A program made the position numbers and the translations under genes. The notes below the pieces were generated by a model. The model had not been told where the DNA came from and did no database searches. It saw only the letters and a program-made list of their open reading frames with translations. A stretch of DNA of 64,000 bases, taken from Diploscapter coronatus. Lineage: Eukaryota > Nematoda > Chromadorea > Rhabditida > Rhabditidae. Where the stretch lies: NCBI GenBank assembly GCA_964036155.1, contig OZ038423.1, forward strand, positions 31,697,249 through 31,761,248. Reading direction: 5' to 3'. Within the stretch, counting starts at the first letter, position 1. The number at the start of each line of letters is the position of its first letter. Shown one piece after another: positions 1-12,958 of this stretch.

Positions 1-86
1 ATCGCTTTATTTTATCTTTCAAAACAAAGTACTTATTTCATGTTGTCGAAAGTTCTTTTTTCAGAAAATAAAAAGAGTCTTTTCAG

Positions 87-3000
87 CAAATCGACACCGT
101 CCGAGTGATAACCCCAGCGCTGATCATTCCCCACATGCAAAAAGCCGTCGCTGTGTCTGAATCTATTTGCAGAGGTAGGCTTCAAAAATCGCCTGAATTC
201 ACCAAAAATGTATCCTTTATCATGACTACGGATTGTTCCTAATTAATATCACTGAAAAACATTTTGAAAAATGTAAATATTTTTCAGACGTCCTTTTCGC
301 GATTCGTCGTCTGATTCTGAAGTACGGCAAGGACCTGCAGCAGATCACCTGGCTCGCCATCATCAACCTCTTCGAACGGGTCTTCGAGTTGGTTGATCAG
401 GTATTTTTTTTAATTTCTTGAAAATCCTTTGTATAAAGGTGTCTTTCGAGAAGATCAACATTTAAATACGGCATTGTTGTTTATTTGAATGAATAATCCG
501 AAACTTCTTTACTTGGAATTTCCCGAAAAAATAGATTCAAGCGAATTTTATGGTGTTTTTATTCAGAAATTCAAGCACAACCAAGACTGCGAACCAGAGC
601 TCCACGAACTGCTGCGTTTGGTCGAGCAACTTTACAAGGTGGGAACACTTTTCTGGATGTTTCAAAACTGATGTAAATTCTACGCTATTCTTACTCTTAC
701 TTCGTCTAATTTGAAGTATTTAATCAAACATATCACTAAAAATTATTGCTCAAGATGATGTACGTTTCACAAAATCTTAAAATTCATGGTTTTCGTGATT
801 CAGTGATTTAATGTTTGTTTTGAGCAATGATTTAAAACCCTAACGAGAGAAAGATTGCAGGATAACCAGTTGAACGCGAATCCTGACCATCTGTTCAACC
901 TGATCGAGAAATGCTCGATGCACATGAAGGACGTCTCCGTTCTCAAACTCATCGAATACAGAGCTTCGGTAAGCTCGATTGAAAAATTCAATGAAACATT
1001 TTTCCCTATTTCTCAAATGAGTGAGTTTTCGGAGACAGCTAATATTACTAATTTCATCAAAAGTACGAGAAATTGAACATAAACGTTTCAAATTATTCAT
1101 TTATCAGAAGAGAGTTTCAATAAATTAATTAGAAAATGAAATCGGCACAAAGTCCTTTATTTTTCCGATTTATTGACTTTTTGCAGAACATCAACCCGCA
1201 AGTGGTGGATTGGATCGGACAGATGAAGGCGCTCATCGAGAAATACAGCACGGCGCACAGTTGCGAGAGAAGGAGCAAGGTAAATGTCTTTTTCCGAAAA
1301 AAAAACCTAAAATTTTCTTCTTACATTATGCCGGTTTGTGTTTAGTCGTAACTTTGGTAAATGTCACATTTGAAAAATTTTGCCTATTATTTACATTTAC
1401 AACGTTATTTAGCAAATGATGGACTAGGTAATCCTTTGATCATCCAAATTTATTCTGATATGACATTAATCCTCATTAGAACGAGATGCGACCACAAGAA
1501 AAGTGCAAAAATGAGTCTTTGTGGTCGCATCTCGTTCTAAAGGAGATTAATGCCACTGCTGTAATTTTAAAGATGGCGTACTCGAAAATTCGAATTTTTA
1601 GGCTATTGACGAGCTGCAATTGTTCTACAACAAGTACCGTATCTGTTACGAGGGCGAACTCGTCTATCAGCTCATGTTGCCCATCCTAGCGGAGACGCAT
1701 CAAGAGGACAACAATCAAAATCAGGTAAGGAAAAAATAAAGGAAGATGTTTTAAAAGTTATACGGTTTTTACAAGTTTTATCCTTTGAAGGTAGTAAGAA
1801 AAAACTCTAGACGAAGACAGCTTTTTTTCTACGCACAGTGAAGATAAATATAGAGCGTTCCCAAGGGATAAGGCTTGCAAGGCCGTGGTATTTGATATAC
1901 AAGAACTAACGGCACTGAAAATAAATGTTCCGTGATTTCGAAATTTTTCTGAAGTACATGAAATTTAAACTGAAAAATATGCTTTCACACGATTTTTTGT
2001 AGTTAGATTGATAAGAATTGCCATCTGAAAAGTAAAATCAGCATTAGACCTGTAAAATATAACTAGTTTTCATGAAACATATTTATCTTTGACATTTCAG
2101 TACAAGCGCATCAACGTGCTCCTGGACGTGCTCAAGTCGGTTTCGATGCGGGGCGATTTATTCAAGGATGTGAGGCTTTTTTTTTCAAAAATTGTAGAAG
2201 TCCTGGAAAAGAAATTCGCTAATTTTCCACGATTTGTCTATGTTTCAGCAAATTTTTGCAACTAATAGATTTCTCGAAACTCGATCCGCAGAAAAAATAG
2301 TGTTTCATACCGAGAGAGAAAAAGATTATGTCTTCTTTATCTCTCGAAAAGATGCACTACTTGTTTCTGCGGGTTTTTGCAGGTTGAGTTTTGAGAAGTC
2401 TGATAACTAATGCAAGGAACTTTCAACTAATACGAGCATGGAAAGAAAATAAAAAATCAATAAGTTCTTGAAAATATCTATCTTTCTAGGTAGTCGCCGT
2501 CTATGGTGATCTGTTCACGGATAAAATGCTGCCCCCGTCGTTCATCAACGAAATCTCGTTCGACGAGGAGACCCACAGCAAGGACGAGTCCATCGGTAAA
2601 TTATTTCGAGCTTTTTCTCCTATAATCACAGCCTTACAAGCTTTTCCTTTTGGAAATAGTGAGAGACAAAGAACTGTTCTTTTTCTCTGCTCATAGTTAT
2701 GGTAAATGCAGGGAGTTCCCAGAAGATAGGGTTTGTAATCCCGTGCTTTCTACAAATTGATTTGCATTCGTCTTCATAGTATTTTGTTCATTTCTTAGGT
2801 AAAAATTTGAAATTGAAATAAATAATTTCCCATTTTTCAGAAAATCTCGAAATAATGGCCAAGGGTCTGGGCGAAGTTCTAGCAGAAAGATGGTCTCTTT
2901 TCGATGAAGACTGTTTCAATAAAGTTGTTGGTTAGTTATATATGTTCACCATGTATTAAACATCGACGCTCCTGAAATTTTCGACTATTTGAACATTTTT

Positions 3001-6000
3001 GAAAATTATCAATTTCAATTTCGAAATTATTTTTCGCTTATAATGATGAAAAATAATGATTAGTCACTTCATGAATGTGGAGTGCATTTAAATTTTCTGT
3101 GAAATGCATAGGATAAAAATCTGATAAGATTAAAAAAACGGTTTTCTGTATTCCACCCCCACTTTTTGAGGAAGGAATAAGGAAGGGAGGTAGGGGAAAA
3201 GAAAAAGTGAGCACGGGTGGAATACAGGAGGCAGGTAAAAATGATCAATTTTCAGACATTCTTCTGTTGTACCTAAAAAAGCAGTACCATGAGCGATGCG
3301 AGATGGGTGCCGATGTGAGAATCAGTTGTTTCTCGGCTCTGCTAGCCATCCAATGCTGCCCCGTTACAGGATTTCTCCGTAAGAATATCCTTTTTAATTT
3401 ACACTTCACTACCAGAAATAGCACAAGTCATAATAGTTGCATAAGAAATCGTTTCGAAACTTATAGAAAGGCCGAAACGTCATTACTTACTCAATTGACG
3501 ATAAAACGTAAATTTTTATCTGAAGATTTTATCAAACTTACCTGATGCCTCAGTTTATATGAAATGATGACGGATATACATTGCTTTTAACTATTACACT
3601 TCTAAATTAGAAAAAGTTAAAACTTATCCAAAAAAAATTTTAATTTGTATACTTGCCAAGAAATTATTACTTTCAGAGTATTACGTGGCGCGGGACGAGA
3701 GCCTGCAGCAGAACTTCTATATGAAAAGAAGGGAGTCGAAGAGCAGTTCGACTGGATTTTCATGGCAGCGAATTTGCGGCGTCGTCATCACCGCGCTCAG
3801 ACAAGAACAATTGTGGGATTTAAAAATATATATATTCCTGAAGTGCTATCACATATCTGACTACCATATAATGAAGTTATGATTTATTTTATGGAAATTT
3901 GAGTACTTTCCAATGATTAGATATGTCGCAGCGCGACGTTGCGTCACTATTAGAAATTTCTGCCAGACCCTAGTTTTTCAGCGTATCGTTGCACAAATTC
4001 CAGAACTGAAAGTTTCAAAGTTGCAGCTTTGCTTTATTTTTAGAAATTTGAACGTTTAGAGCTTAATTGCTTCAAAAAATTCAAGCAGACTTACAGTATT
4101 TTCGAACTGCGTCTCTCTCTCTCTCGATAAAAGACATTATCTCATTTCATGCGGTTAACCACGGTTCGAAAGCGTTGCAAGGCTGATTTCAAGTGCACTT
4201 TAGGCAAACTTTTAAACTTATCATTTTTGCAGATGGTCAGTTGTGAGCTCGGTGCTGAAAGACTTGGGCCGAATCATCGAAAACGTACCGCTTCTCATGA
4301 CTCTCGAGCCTGCGCAGGTATGTTTCGAGAAATTGATATCTTACAAATGAAAAAATCACTTTAATTTCTTCCTAACAACGGTTTTTAAAGTCAGCTATTT
4401 CCTGAAAAAATACAAATTTTCAGATCGAAGAATTCACTGAAATTTTGATCACTCTTTTCGACAAGAATTTCAAGGAGTTTTCCGAGACTGAAATGAGGAA
4501 ATACCTGCCTCCTCTGCTTTCTGCTCTGGTATGCTTTTTTTTTTTAAACTTTGATTTCAGGTTTGTATTTTTTTTACTTTTAACATAAGAAATCTTTCTC
4601 TAAATTATAAAATACCGTAATTATTGAATTAATCAATTTATTGATTTTTCTTTCAGTTGAACTACACCTCGAATTCGCAGTCGCGAAAGAACATTTGCAA
4701 GGTACTCGTGGCGTGCATCAGCAATGAGAACAAGACGCACGAGGTTGGTAATTTTTTAAACATGTTTTACCTATGCTTCAAACTAATGTTTTATTTATAG
4801 CTTCACAATGCCCACAATTTATAGTTAATCCGTAGCATTCACAAAATACAAAAAATGAAAATATGGTGAATAGAATATTTTTAAAAATTTCCATGTTTAG
4901 AGCGTGGTCGCGTGCTGCGTGGCGAGCCACATCATCCCGGAGATAATGGCGAGTTTCGCGCATAAATTGATCGATTCGCTGTACGGCTTGACGCCCTCGG
5001 CCTCCTCGGCCATCCCCGTCCTCGAACTGCTCTCCGACACTTCCGACATCCGCCAATTCCATAAATTCTTCGATGTAAGTTTTAAAGAATTATGAAAAAG
5101 AAGTAAGCGGCGAAATAATGCGATCTTCGGATGTGTTGGGAACTAATCGATTTCTATAACTTGATGTAGGTTTTAGAAAATGTTTTAAAATTAGAAAATA
5201 ATGTCATTATGATTTAGGTGCTGCAAGTAGAATTTTTTTAATCAAAAGATTTGGTCTAAATTTCATTAAAAAAATATCACACGACGTTTACAGTTTAATC
5301 TTAGCAATATAGATCGTTTATCGAAATCGAAAAAACCGAATTTTTCAGTTCTAATATGTTTCACCAACTTTTAAAATTTCTCAATATACTCTTACCAAAC
5401 TGTTATCAATTCATCTGATACTTAAACAAGCAATCTTTGAAGATAAAATTACAAATTTCAGGAGAAACAATTCTCGTCAGTAATGTCGGTGATCGGCAAC
5501 TACGGGAACGTGAACAAATTCAGCCCGTTCGTCATTTCCTCCATGCAGCGAACAGCTATGCGATGGTACATCAGGGCGCCGGAAGCCAAAAGGACTGCTA
5601 TTAAAGAGTCAGAGTTTTTTCTGCAAAAATAAAATTATCAAATTTTATATGGAATGTTTCAAAGAGTAAGCGATTCTTTTGCAAAAAAAATGAAAATTGA
5701 TAATTTACGACTTGTTAAAAAGTGATTTTTTCTGTGGAATATTTATAGATAATAATCTTTATGAAGCAATCCAGCTCTTCTCTTCTATTTAAAAGTGCTC
5801 AATTTTAGGATAAATTCGTGTAAGAACGTTCGACAAAATTTATTTTGATTTCATAGAACTTTTGAAACATAGGAGAATAATATTTTTTTGTTGTTGAAAA
5901 TATCAACATTGTGCCAATCCTACTTATAATATGCAGATCAAATTCATCAAAATTTTATTTGAATTTTGAAGCATAGAAAATTTTATCTTGTTATATGCTG

Positions 6001-9000
6001 TAATTGAAAATGAATTTCGAATTTCAGCTCTCTTAACCGCAAAATCGAACAAGTGCTGTCGACCCCCTACACGGTGTTGAGTGGAGAGGCGATTCTCAAT
6101 TCGAATCAGGTCAGCAGGCAGCCCAGTGGGGATGGCAGACAGGTAAAATCGCTGAGCTATTGTATCGGCCAAATGAAGTGAACATTTGTGCGTTGAAAAA
6201 TAGCGAGAAAGACACGAGACAGGAAATTGCATACCCACTCTCGTTTCATTGTTCCCCGCTGATTCGCCTTTCTCTGCGCTCCAGCCTCACTCGTTGCGCA
6301 GTCGTGACGCGCATTTCTCGCAAGGCGCTCTTTAGCACACGAACTTTCATTTAGTTTGGCCGACGCAATATCACTTTTGGCAGAAAATGTTTTTAGAGTA
6401 TCAAGATAGTTTAATTATCGAAGTCTATGTTCCGTAGAAAATGTTTCAATACGTTTTGAGACTTGTTTGCAAACTCGGTGATTTTGATATAGAAAAAAAT
6501 CGCAATCAGAGAATAACCTCTACTGTTTCATAAATCCTTATCAATTCGATTTGATACCCATTGTTTTGTTCTTGTTTTATATAAGTTTGAAAAAACCGCT
6601 GCATTAGCAGCTTATTTTCGCAAAAATTATTATCAGTTCCATTTGAAACTTATTCGAACGCAAAAATATTTCTATAAAAAACGTAAAATGCAATTATTGT
6701 GACAAATTAGCATATTTCAGGTCTCCGGCGCGCTGTTCACTCTCGGAGCCCAACCCGAGACCCCACCCATCGTCGAAAGCTCGGCTGCAGCGATCACCAA
6801 GTCGGAAAAGGTGAGATTTTTTTTTTTGAAATTGTAAATTTTAGCTCACTAGGTTTCCCACCCTGACTGGACCTTTAGTATTCTGGAGATGAGGAAATGC
6901 ATTAAAGAGTGATTATTTTAGGATAATTGAGTGCGCTGAGCTAATCAATCGCGTATTCCATACTGTGAATTGAGACTAGAAGAACACAAATTCAGATTCT
7001 CTCCGAAGTTCGTCACGTGATGGAGTCGTTCTTCAAATCTCCCGTCATTTTGGAGGTCCAAGGCGATGCTGATGTAAAATTTTTACTTATTTTTAATGTT
7101 AAAATTTATTATTATTCTTTTTATTTGCAAAGTTTCAGTTCCCTCCTTCTCTGCGCGAAGCCTCCCACGAGTACTACTACCTGAACGACACGATAATTTC
7201 TGTGCGAACTCTGGTGGACGGCAAAATTCTTGACAGGTACAATTCATTTTTGAAGAAAGTAACTTTTTTCAAAATAAGTTTTGAATGGAGTTCAATTTTT
7301 CTGGGGCTAAGTTTGAGACATTTCTTTCAGAGAGGACTCCTATGACAATGTGTTCATGGAATCGGGAAAAGCGGAGATAGGCTTTACGACGCCACAGCAG
7401 TCACCGAGTTTCTTGGAACAGGTCGGAAATTTTTGAATTCTGATATAAATGTAGGGAGGTTTTCGATAAAGCTATTGAAATCACAAGATGGTAACATAGT
7501 CGAATTTTTGGAGTGAAAATAGAGAAATTATTAAACCTACAAAATGATTAAATTCAAAGGGTGGAGAATATTCGAATCTTTTCTATAAATTTTCGTAAAT
7601 TTCGTAAAATACTTACTGTCTGGATGGTCTACGCTCAATAGAAATAACCTGATATTTCCATTTATGATGATTTTCCGAAGCTTATTGATCAAATTCTCAG
7701 GTTGTGAAGCATTTTTGGGACAAGACTAGAGAGAGCTCCTTCCTTAGCTTTATTCCAAAACGTCTCACTTTTGTACAAAACTACTATGCATGAAGTTTTC
7801 AAGATTTATAAAAATTCGAAAGTGTTTAAAATTTCTAAAATTCAATATTTTCAGCGAAGACGCAACGCCTCGGCGGTGCAGGGCGCTTCGAATCGAAGAG
7901 GCGCGGTGGCGAACGGCGAGAAACGCGCTGTCGACGACTGTCTGGCCACGACGCAGGCAAGCCACTTCCCCCCAAGGCAGAGAATCACCAGTTTGTCTAG
8001 AAGTAGGGTTTTAAAGCTTTTATTGAGAAAATATTAGCATTTCAAATCGAAACACACATATTACATGCTCATTCTAGATCTTTGAAACATTTCTCAAGTA
8101 CATAGACGATCAAAAAGAAAAATGTTCGTCTTTCTAGATTTTTCGATATATTTTTCGAAAATAATGATCAATCAAATATAAAGTGATTTTTGGCTATTTG
8201 TAGAATTTTTTAAACATCTCTAGAATTTGAACCTTTTTATCCTCAATACGCGCGCTATATCGATATCTTAGAGTTATTGTTATTTATTGGAAGCTAGTAT
8301 GTGCACTAAATGTTAACCGTTTGCGTTTGTTTGAGACATTATTTTGAGGTTTCGATGAAATATATCTAATGCAAAATTCCATAATGACTACTTTTCAATC
8401 TAGATTCGTGGTTTTAAAACTTCTCAAACTATTAACGTGGAGATCTGATTGACGCCATTTGTATAGCTTTTATGAAACATAGCCAATTCAAAAACATGCT
8501 AAAATAGCGAAAACATCTCAACATTTGCGATTTTCAGTGCCAGCGATCACCTTCACGCAGATGATTGTTCGTCATGCCCATGGCAAGACCTGCTGGACGA
8601 TGCGGTCACTCGACGAATGGCCTGAAGATTTCGAGAAAAGTAAGACAATTTTTTTTTAATTTGTCGGTGAAACTCCAAGCAAGGTTGGACGAAATTCCGC
8701 TTTCTTTACCCCCTTTTTCATAGCCTCTATGAACATAGAAATATGAGGTTGAAAAGTGATTTTGAAGGACGAGTGAGAATGTATAAAAAATTTATGTTTA
8801 AGTCCTGAATAGTGATGAAGCCGAATTAATGTCGTCTTCATGGTAATTAATTTGAGGAATTCATGAAGATTCGATTTTTATTCTCAAGAATCATAGAAAA
8901 CTAACAATAAGAAAAAGTGATGGAATTTTAGACCATTTTTAACGGAGACAAATCATATTTAATTTCTACGTAGTTTTTTTGAATAATTTTAAACTTATCG

Positions 9001-11777
9001 AAGAGAAAAAAACTTCTTTAAAACCCATAAATCCCAACTGCCTAAATTCTGCTTGAAAAGAGACATTTCAAGTTCGTCTTTCCTAACAATTTAAAGTGCT
9101 CGACTTTAGCCTCCTCGATACCCCCTCCAGCGTCCAGTCTATTGCACCATCTGAGCACAATGAACGGGGCCGTCAAACTGGGACAGAAGGGCAAAGAGGA
9201 GGACTTGCAGAGAAGCATCAGGATTCTCGATACGGTAAGCTGCAGTAATCTTCTATTGTCTTGTTTTCCAAGGAAATTTGTTTTGAAGAAGATAGGTTTC
9301 AAGATTTCTTTTTGGGACAGTTTGTGAAAGCCTAGCATTCGTAATTCTCCTAAGACTTGTTTTATAATAGTAATTACGAAATTTGATTGAGTAGTAAAAG
9401 TCGATTTCATTAGTTGCTTTTATTTCAATTTCGATAAGTTTCAAGCTAATTTCATAACAAATCTATTTTACTTGGTTTCAATATGACGTTGGTATGAGGT
9501 GATAGAAAAAAAGTTTTAGTTACCCGCGATGGATTTGCACCAGGTCGGCGTGCTCTACATGGGTCCCTATCAGAGTGAGCAGAAGGAGATTCTCTCCAAC
9601 ATCTACGGCTCGGAGTGCTACAATCGCTTCGTCAAGTAATTTCAAGCTTTTTTCTATTAACCAAATTTTTCTAGTCACGCGTCCTTAAAAATAGTATGAG
9701 GACTAGAAAAGGCGGGGATTTTCCTTCATACTTTTCAAATTGTGAAATTGTCCAATTTTGTTTATTTCTTTTTAAAACTTAACATTCTTTAATTGTGTTT
9801 CAAAATAATAGCAAATAAAACGGAATTTCCACGCGAGTAGTGATTGTGGGCCAAGATTACATAACGTCAAAAAGTAAATTCGAAATTTCAGAGACCTCGG
9901 CGAGCCGTTTTCGTTGGACAGCGAAATGCGCAATACGGGTCTGATTCTGGGCAAGCATGGCACCTACTCCTACAACCACATGGATGAACTCAGCCACATC
10001 GTCAGTTTTTTTAGTTATTTCAAATTAGTTTCAAGTTTGCTATTTTATGGTTTTTGAAAGTGCATTGGTAACAGGGCTAGGCGGAAAGTTGCGAGCGAGA
10101 AAGTACCTCTCTTTCTCTGCTCCACGCGCGCTTTCTTTCTCTCTTTTCTTGTTCCTCTAATTTCTGGGAAATACGGAAACGGAAATAAGAGAAGGAAAGG
10201 AGTGCGCCCGTGGAGAAGAAAGAAACGTCCTCTCACCTGCAAATTTCCGCCAGTCCTGATTAGTAATGAGATAAATTGAATAACACTATAATAAAAGATA
10301 ACGAATTAACTAATTTCTATCGATACGTTTCAAAATTTCGTGATAAATTTATGAATGTTCTACTGAGCACTTTGTAAGCGATTTTAGTAAATCAATAAAA
10401 ATCGGTTTTCAGATTTACGCCGTCGGTACATTGATGCCTAATCTGGAAGAGGATCCCAATTTTAATCAGGTATTACTTTTTTCAGAAATTTCATTTTAAT
10501 ATCCTTTTTAAACATAAAGTTTCTCTGAAGAAAACGAAGAGCTGAAACGTTGGGTTTTATGCACTTCAATTCAAATTATAGCTTTTTTTAAATTACAAAT
10601 ATGCTAATTTTAGACCTTTTCCAGAAGACGAAAATCTAACTACAAAATTTTTAAAATAGTAATAATTCGGAAAAGATTTTTACTGCAGAATTAAAGAAAA
10701 TGATAATTTCTGAAAAAAACGAATGTTTCAGAAGACGAAAATCATCGGCAACAATGAGGTGTGCATCGTGTGGAACGAGAGCGGCGTCAACTTCAAATAC
10801 GGCATGCTCTTCAAGAAATTCCAGCAGTCCGCCGTCGAGGTGCGTTTTCGGAATTTTTAGATGTTGGATATTGCTACCTTGTCATTCCGCTCACCATGAC
10901 GAATTCTATCAGACAGCTAGAAATAGACATAGCTTGCGAAATACCGTAATTCCCAAGAAAAAGAGGGAAGGGGAACAAAAAGATAAAGTTATTGCAGAAT
11001 ATGAGAAGGCAGATGCTTGCATACCCTTTGCAACTTGCCTTCCCCGTGCTCCATCCCACTATTTCTCTTCGCTTTCTCCGAGAGACGAAAAGAAAGCAGG
11101 AGCGAAGAGAAAGAGAATAACGAGAAAAAGGCGAGGCGCGTGCGAAAGCAAGCTGCAAAGAGGGTGCAGTATATCTACCTTCTCACAAGCAATAATACAA
11201 AAAATAACTTTCTATAATAATTTCCATACGTTTCAAGACGATAACATATTGAATATTTAAAGTTAAATGCATTGTGTGTGATTTTCATTGCTATTTATTT
11301 TTAAAAAATAAATAAATAAAATTTCAGATCGTTCCGTACGGCCTAAACCATGTGCTGGTGCAAATCCACGCGAAGAAAGAGGTCTGCGAGTGGATGGCCA
11401 TGAAGCGAGTCCTCCTGCCGATCGGGTAACAATTAAATAAGTTTCAAAGGTTTTACAAAACACTACATTTGTTACTCGGATATTCAATAGTAGTTAGTTT
11501 TTTTTATCGAAAATCGTTAACTAAAGATTCTGTAGTGTAACTACGAATTATACTCGGAAACTTGGCATTCGATTTTTGCCGTTTTTATTGAAATGAATTT
11601 TTCAGACGCGCCCCCTCGGTGGTTCGAAAATTGACGCAGCGCCTCTCGGTTGCGTCGATAATGCATAACCACGAGACCAGGTCGTCGGGCAGTGAAAATG
11701 ACCTGCCCTTCATCTCGCACGCCATCCTCAGGCTCAGGAAGATCAGCGACATAAAAGAGAGGAACGCGGAAAGATAG
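87..11777 (+). CDS. TSC2: Tuberin (TSC2) homologue, 3' 30 exons, 5' end outside window
   Basis: This is the large GAP subunit of the TSC complex, which turns off the small GTPase Rheb and so restrains TORC1 at the lysosome (family knowledge). Hand-built exons run 87-174, 288-400, 567-638, 861-968, 1187-1279, 1602-1724, 2101-2169, 2490-2595, 2841-2930, 3256-3378, 3677-3812, 4233-4317, 4424-4528, 4657-4743, 4901-5074, 5462-5613, 6028-6142, 6721-6810, 6996-7073, 7139-7236, 7331-7421, 7855-7990, 8538-8639, 9110-9234, 9544-9635, 9892-10000, 10413-10469, 10732-10839, 11328-11425 and 11606-11777, keeping one frame for about 1,064 residues. Tuberin-like helical-repeat motifs include SVLKLIEYRAS followed by INP..VDWI. 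The C-terminal GAP domain has VGVLYMG, GTLMPN, GNNEVCIVWNESG (holding the conserved catalytic Asn of the family) and a tail ending SHAILRLRKI. The upstream start is not visible. Rap/RalGAP relatives share the GAP fold, but the N-terminal match favours tuberin. Confidence 0.88.
1462..1554. repeat. Near-perfect 36-bp inverted repeat (hairpin) in a TSC2 intron
   Basis: The arms 1462-1497 and 1519-1554 pair at 32 of 36 positions, with the inner 22 bp (ending ATGCGACCACAA) perfectly paired, around a 21-nt loop. It lies in the intron between the exons ending at 1279 and starting at 1602. The size fits a pre-miRNA-like hairpin or a tiny MITE. Transcription in the + direction with TSC2 would produce the fold. 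Confidence 0.8.
2270..2401. mobile_element. Short MITE-like palindromic repeat in a TSC2 intron
   Basis: The ends are inverted copies of each other (TTCTCGAAACTCGATCCGCAG at the left is matched by the complement of the right end GCGGGTTTTTGCAGGTTGAG). The interior has a second inverted pair around TCTCTCGAAAAGATG. A relative with the same terminal block (GCGGGTTTTTGCAGGT, then TTTGAGAAGTCTGA) lies at about 21095-21250, and a weaker one at about 63630-63740, so this is a dispersed family. Confidence 0.6.
10080..11175. repeat. Two related TC/GA-rich repeats in adjacent TSC2 introns, opposite orientation
   Basis: The segment 10080-10245 (GCGAGCGAGAAAGTAC, then a TTTCTCTC-rich stretch, then TTTCTGGGAAATACGG) resembles the reverse complement of 10940-11170 (CCGTAATTCCCAAGAAAAAG, then AG-rich DNA, then GCGAGGCGCGTGCG). 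They sit in the introns before and after the exons at 10413-10469 and 10732-10839. They look like two copies of a dispersed element; boundaries are uncertain. Confidence 0.4.
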
Positions 11778-12958
11778 TTCGGAACAAAATCTATAAAAAG
11801 TAGGATTTTTTGCGAAACTTTATCAAGAGTAACTCAACTGCATAATAAGTTTTTGCGATTTTATGATTTTTTTACTTTTTAGAAGTAGAGATAAGATTTT
11901 CGAAATTTTACGTTTCAGGTACTTTTCCTGAAAATTCCAAAGACTCCAAAATTTCAATTGTGAGATTCGACAAAATGCCCATTCTTGTCAGCTAACGCTC
12001 ATGAATTCAGGTGGTAAGTTATTTCTAAGCGCGGTTTTTGGTTTATTTCTCAAATTGCAATGCGATTTTAAACTGTCTAATTTTACTTGCAGCCATAAAC
12101 TATTTTCATAAGTCCTGAAAAATTTCAATTTTTCAGAATTTTTTTCGTTGTTTAGATTCGCTAGTTATTCTTTAACAGCTATTTTATCCCAGAAAGACGT
12201 AGGTTTCGAAAAGTCCAATTTAAAGTTGTTAAATTTCGAAGCCTACTGCCTTCTTAAAGAATGTTTAACTTGGGTCATTTTACAAACTTTGTCGATGAAA
12301 ATCAGGCCTTAATTCAAATTTTGTTCAACTTTTAGCCTAACATTTTTGACCGATTATTTCTAACTCAGGATTCTCTCTCGTTGAACGCTCGTCAAATTGT
12401 TACAAGTCGTTTTGGTGATAAGCGATAAAATTAGCGGAATTTTACAGTAATTTTTTCATTTTAATCACGTGATAGGGGATAGAAAAAAGAAAACAGGCTG
12501 AAATAGGTTTCATGCAGTTCATTTCAACGTATTGGTTTCCTCAGTGTTCACTTGAGGATGGACGTTTGAATCAAATTTATCAGCTTTTTCGTTATTTTCC
12601 GCGAATTTTATCGATTATCACTGATTTTTATCACTTTGAGCTTATCCAGTCTAGTATCTCCTCATGCCTTTAACGCACTTTCCAGGAAAAATTATGAAAT
12701 TTCCAAAAATATCGATTTTTCTCTGAGAATTTTCCGATTTTCCTGGATTTATCGTTCAATCAAAGTAAGGATTTGCTTGTATTCCTAAATCGATCAGTTT
12801 TGCGTTAATTGTGCCAAATTCATCGTGACGGTCCGCCGAGATAATAAAACTCAACGTTTTGTTGAATTTTATCGATTTGTTCTTGCGAATTCGGGTTTCA
12901 GCCCATTTTTATCGATTTTATTGTTTTTTGCAAAGCTAATGATTTTCTGGTTCAGAAG
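11778..12958. other. Intergenic region between TSC2 and the CYTH gene
   Basis: About 1.2 kb of AT-rich DNA with T-rich tracts and no convincing exon on either strand. It must hold the 3' UTR of the tuberin gene and the 5' region of the CYTH gene. TTTTCAG/TTCAG sites just before the CYTH start codon (12951-12955) could be a trans-splice acceptor if this organism uses spliced leaders; that is inference. Confidence 0.5.

Noticed and set aside
11778..12958. TSC2 and CYTH genes as a spliced-leader operon
   Set aside because: The 1.2-kb gap is much longer than usual operon spacing and there is no spliced-leader evidence in the window.
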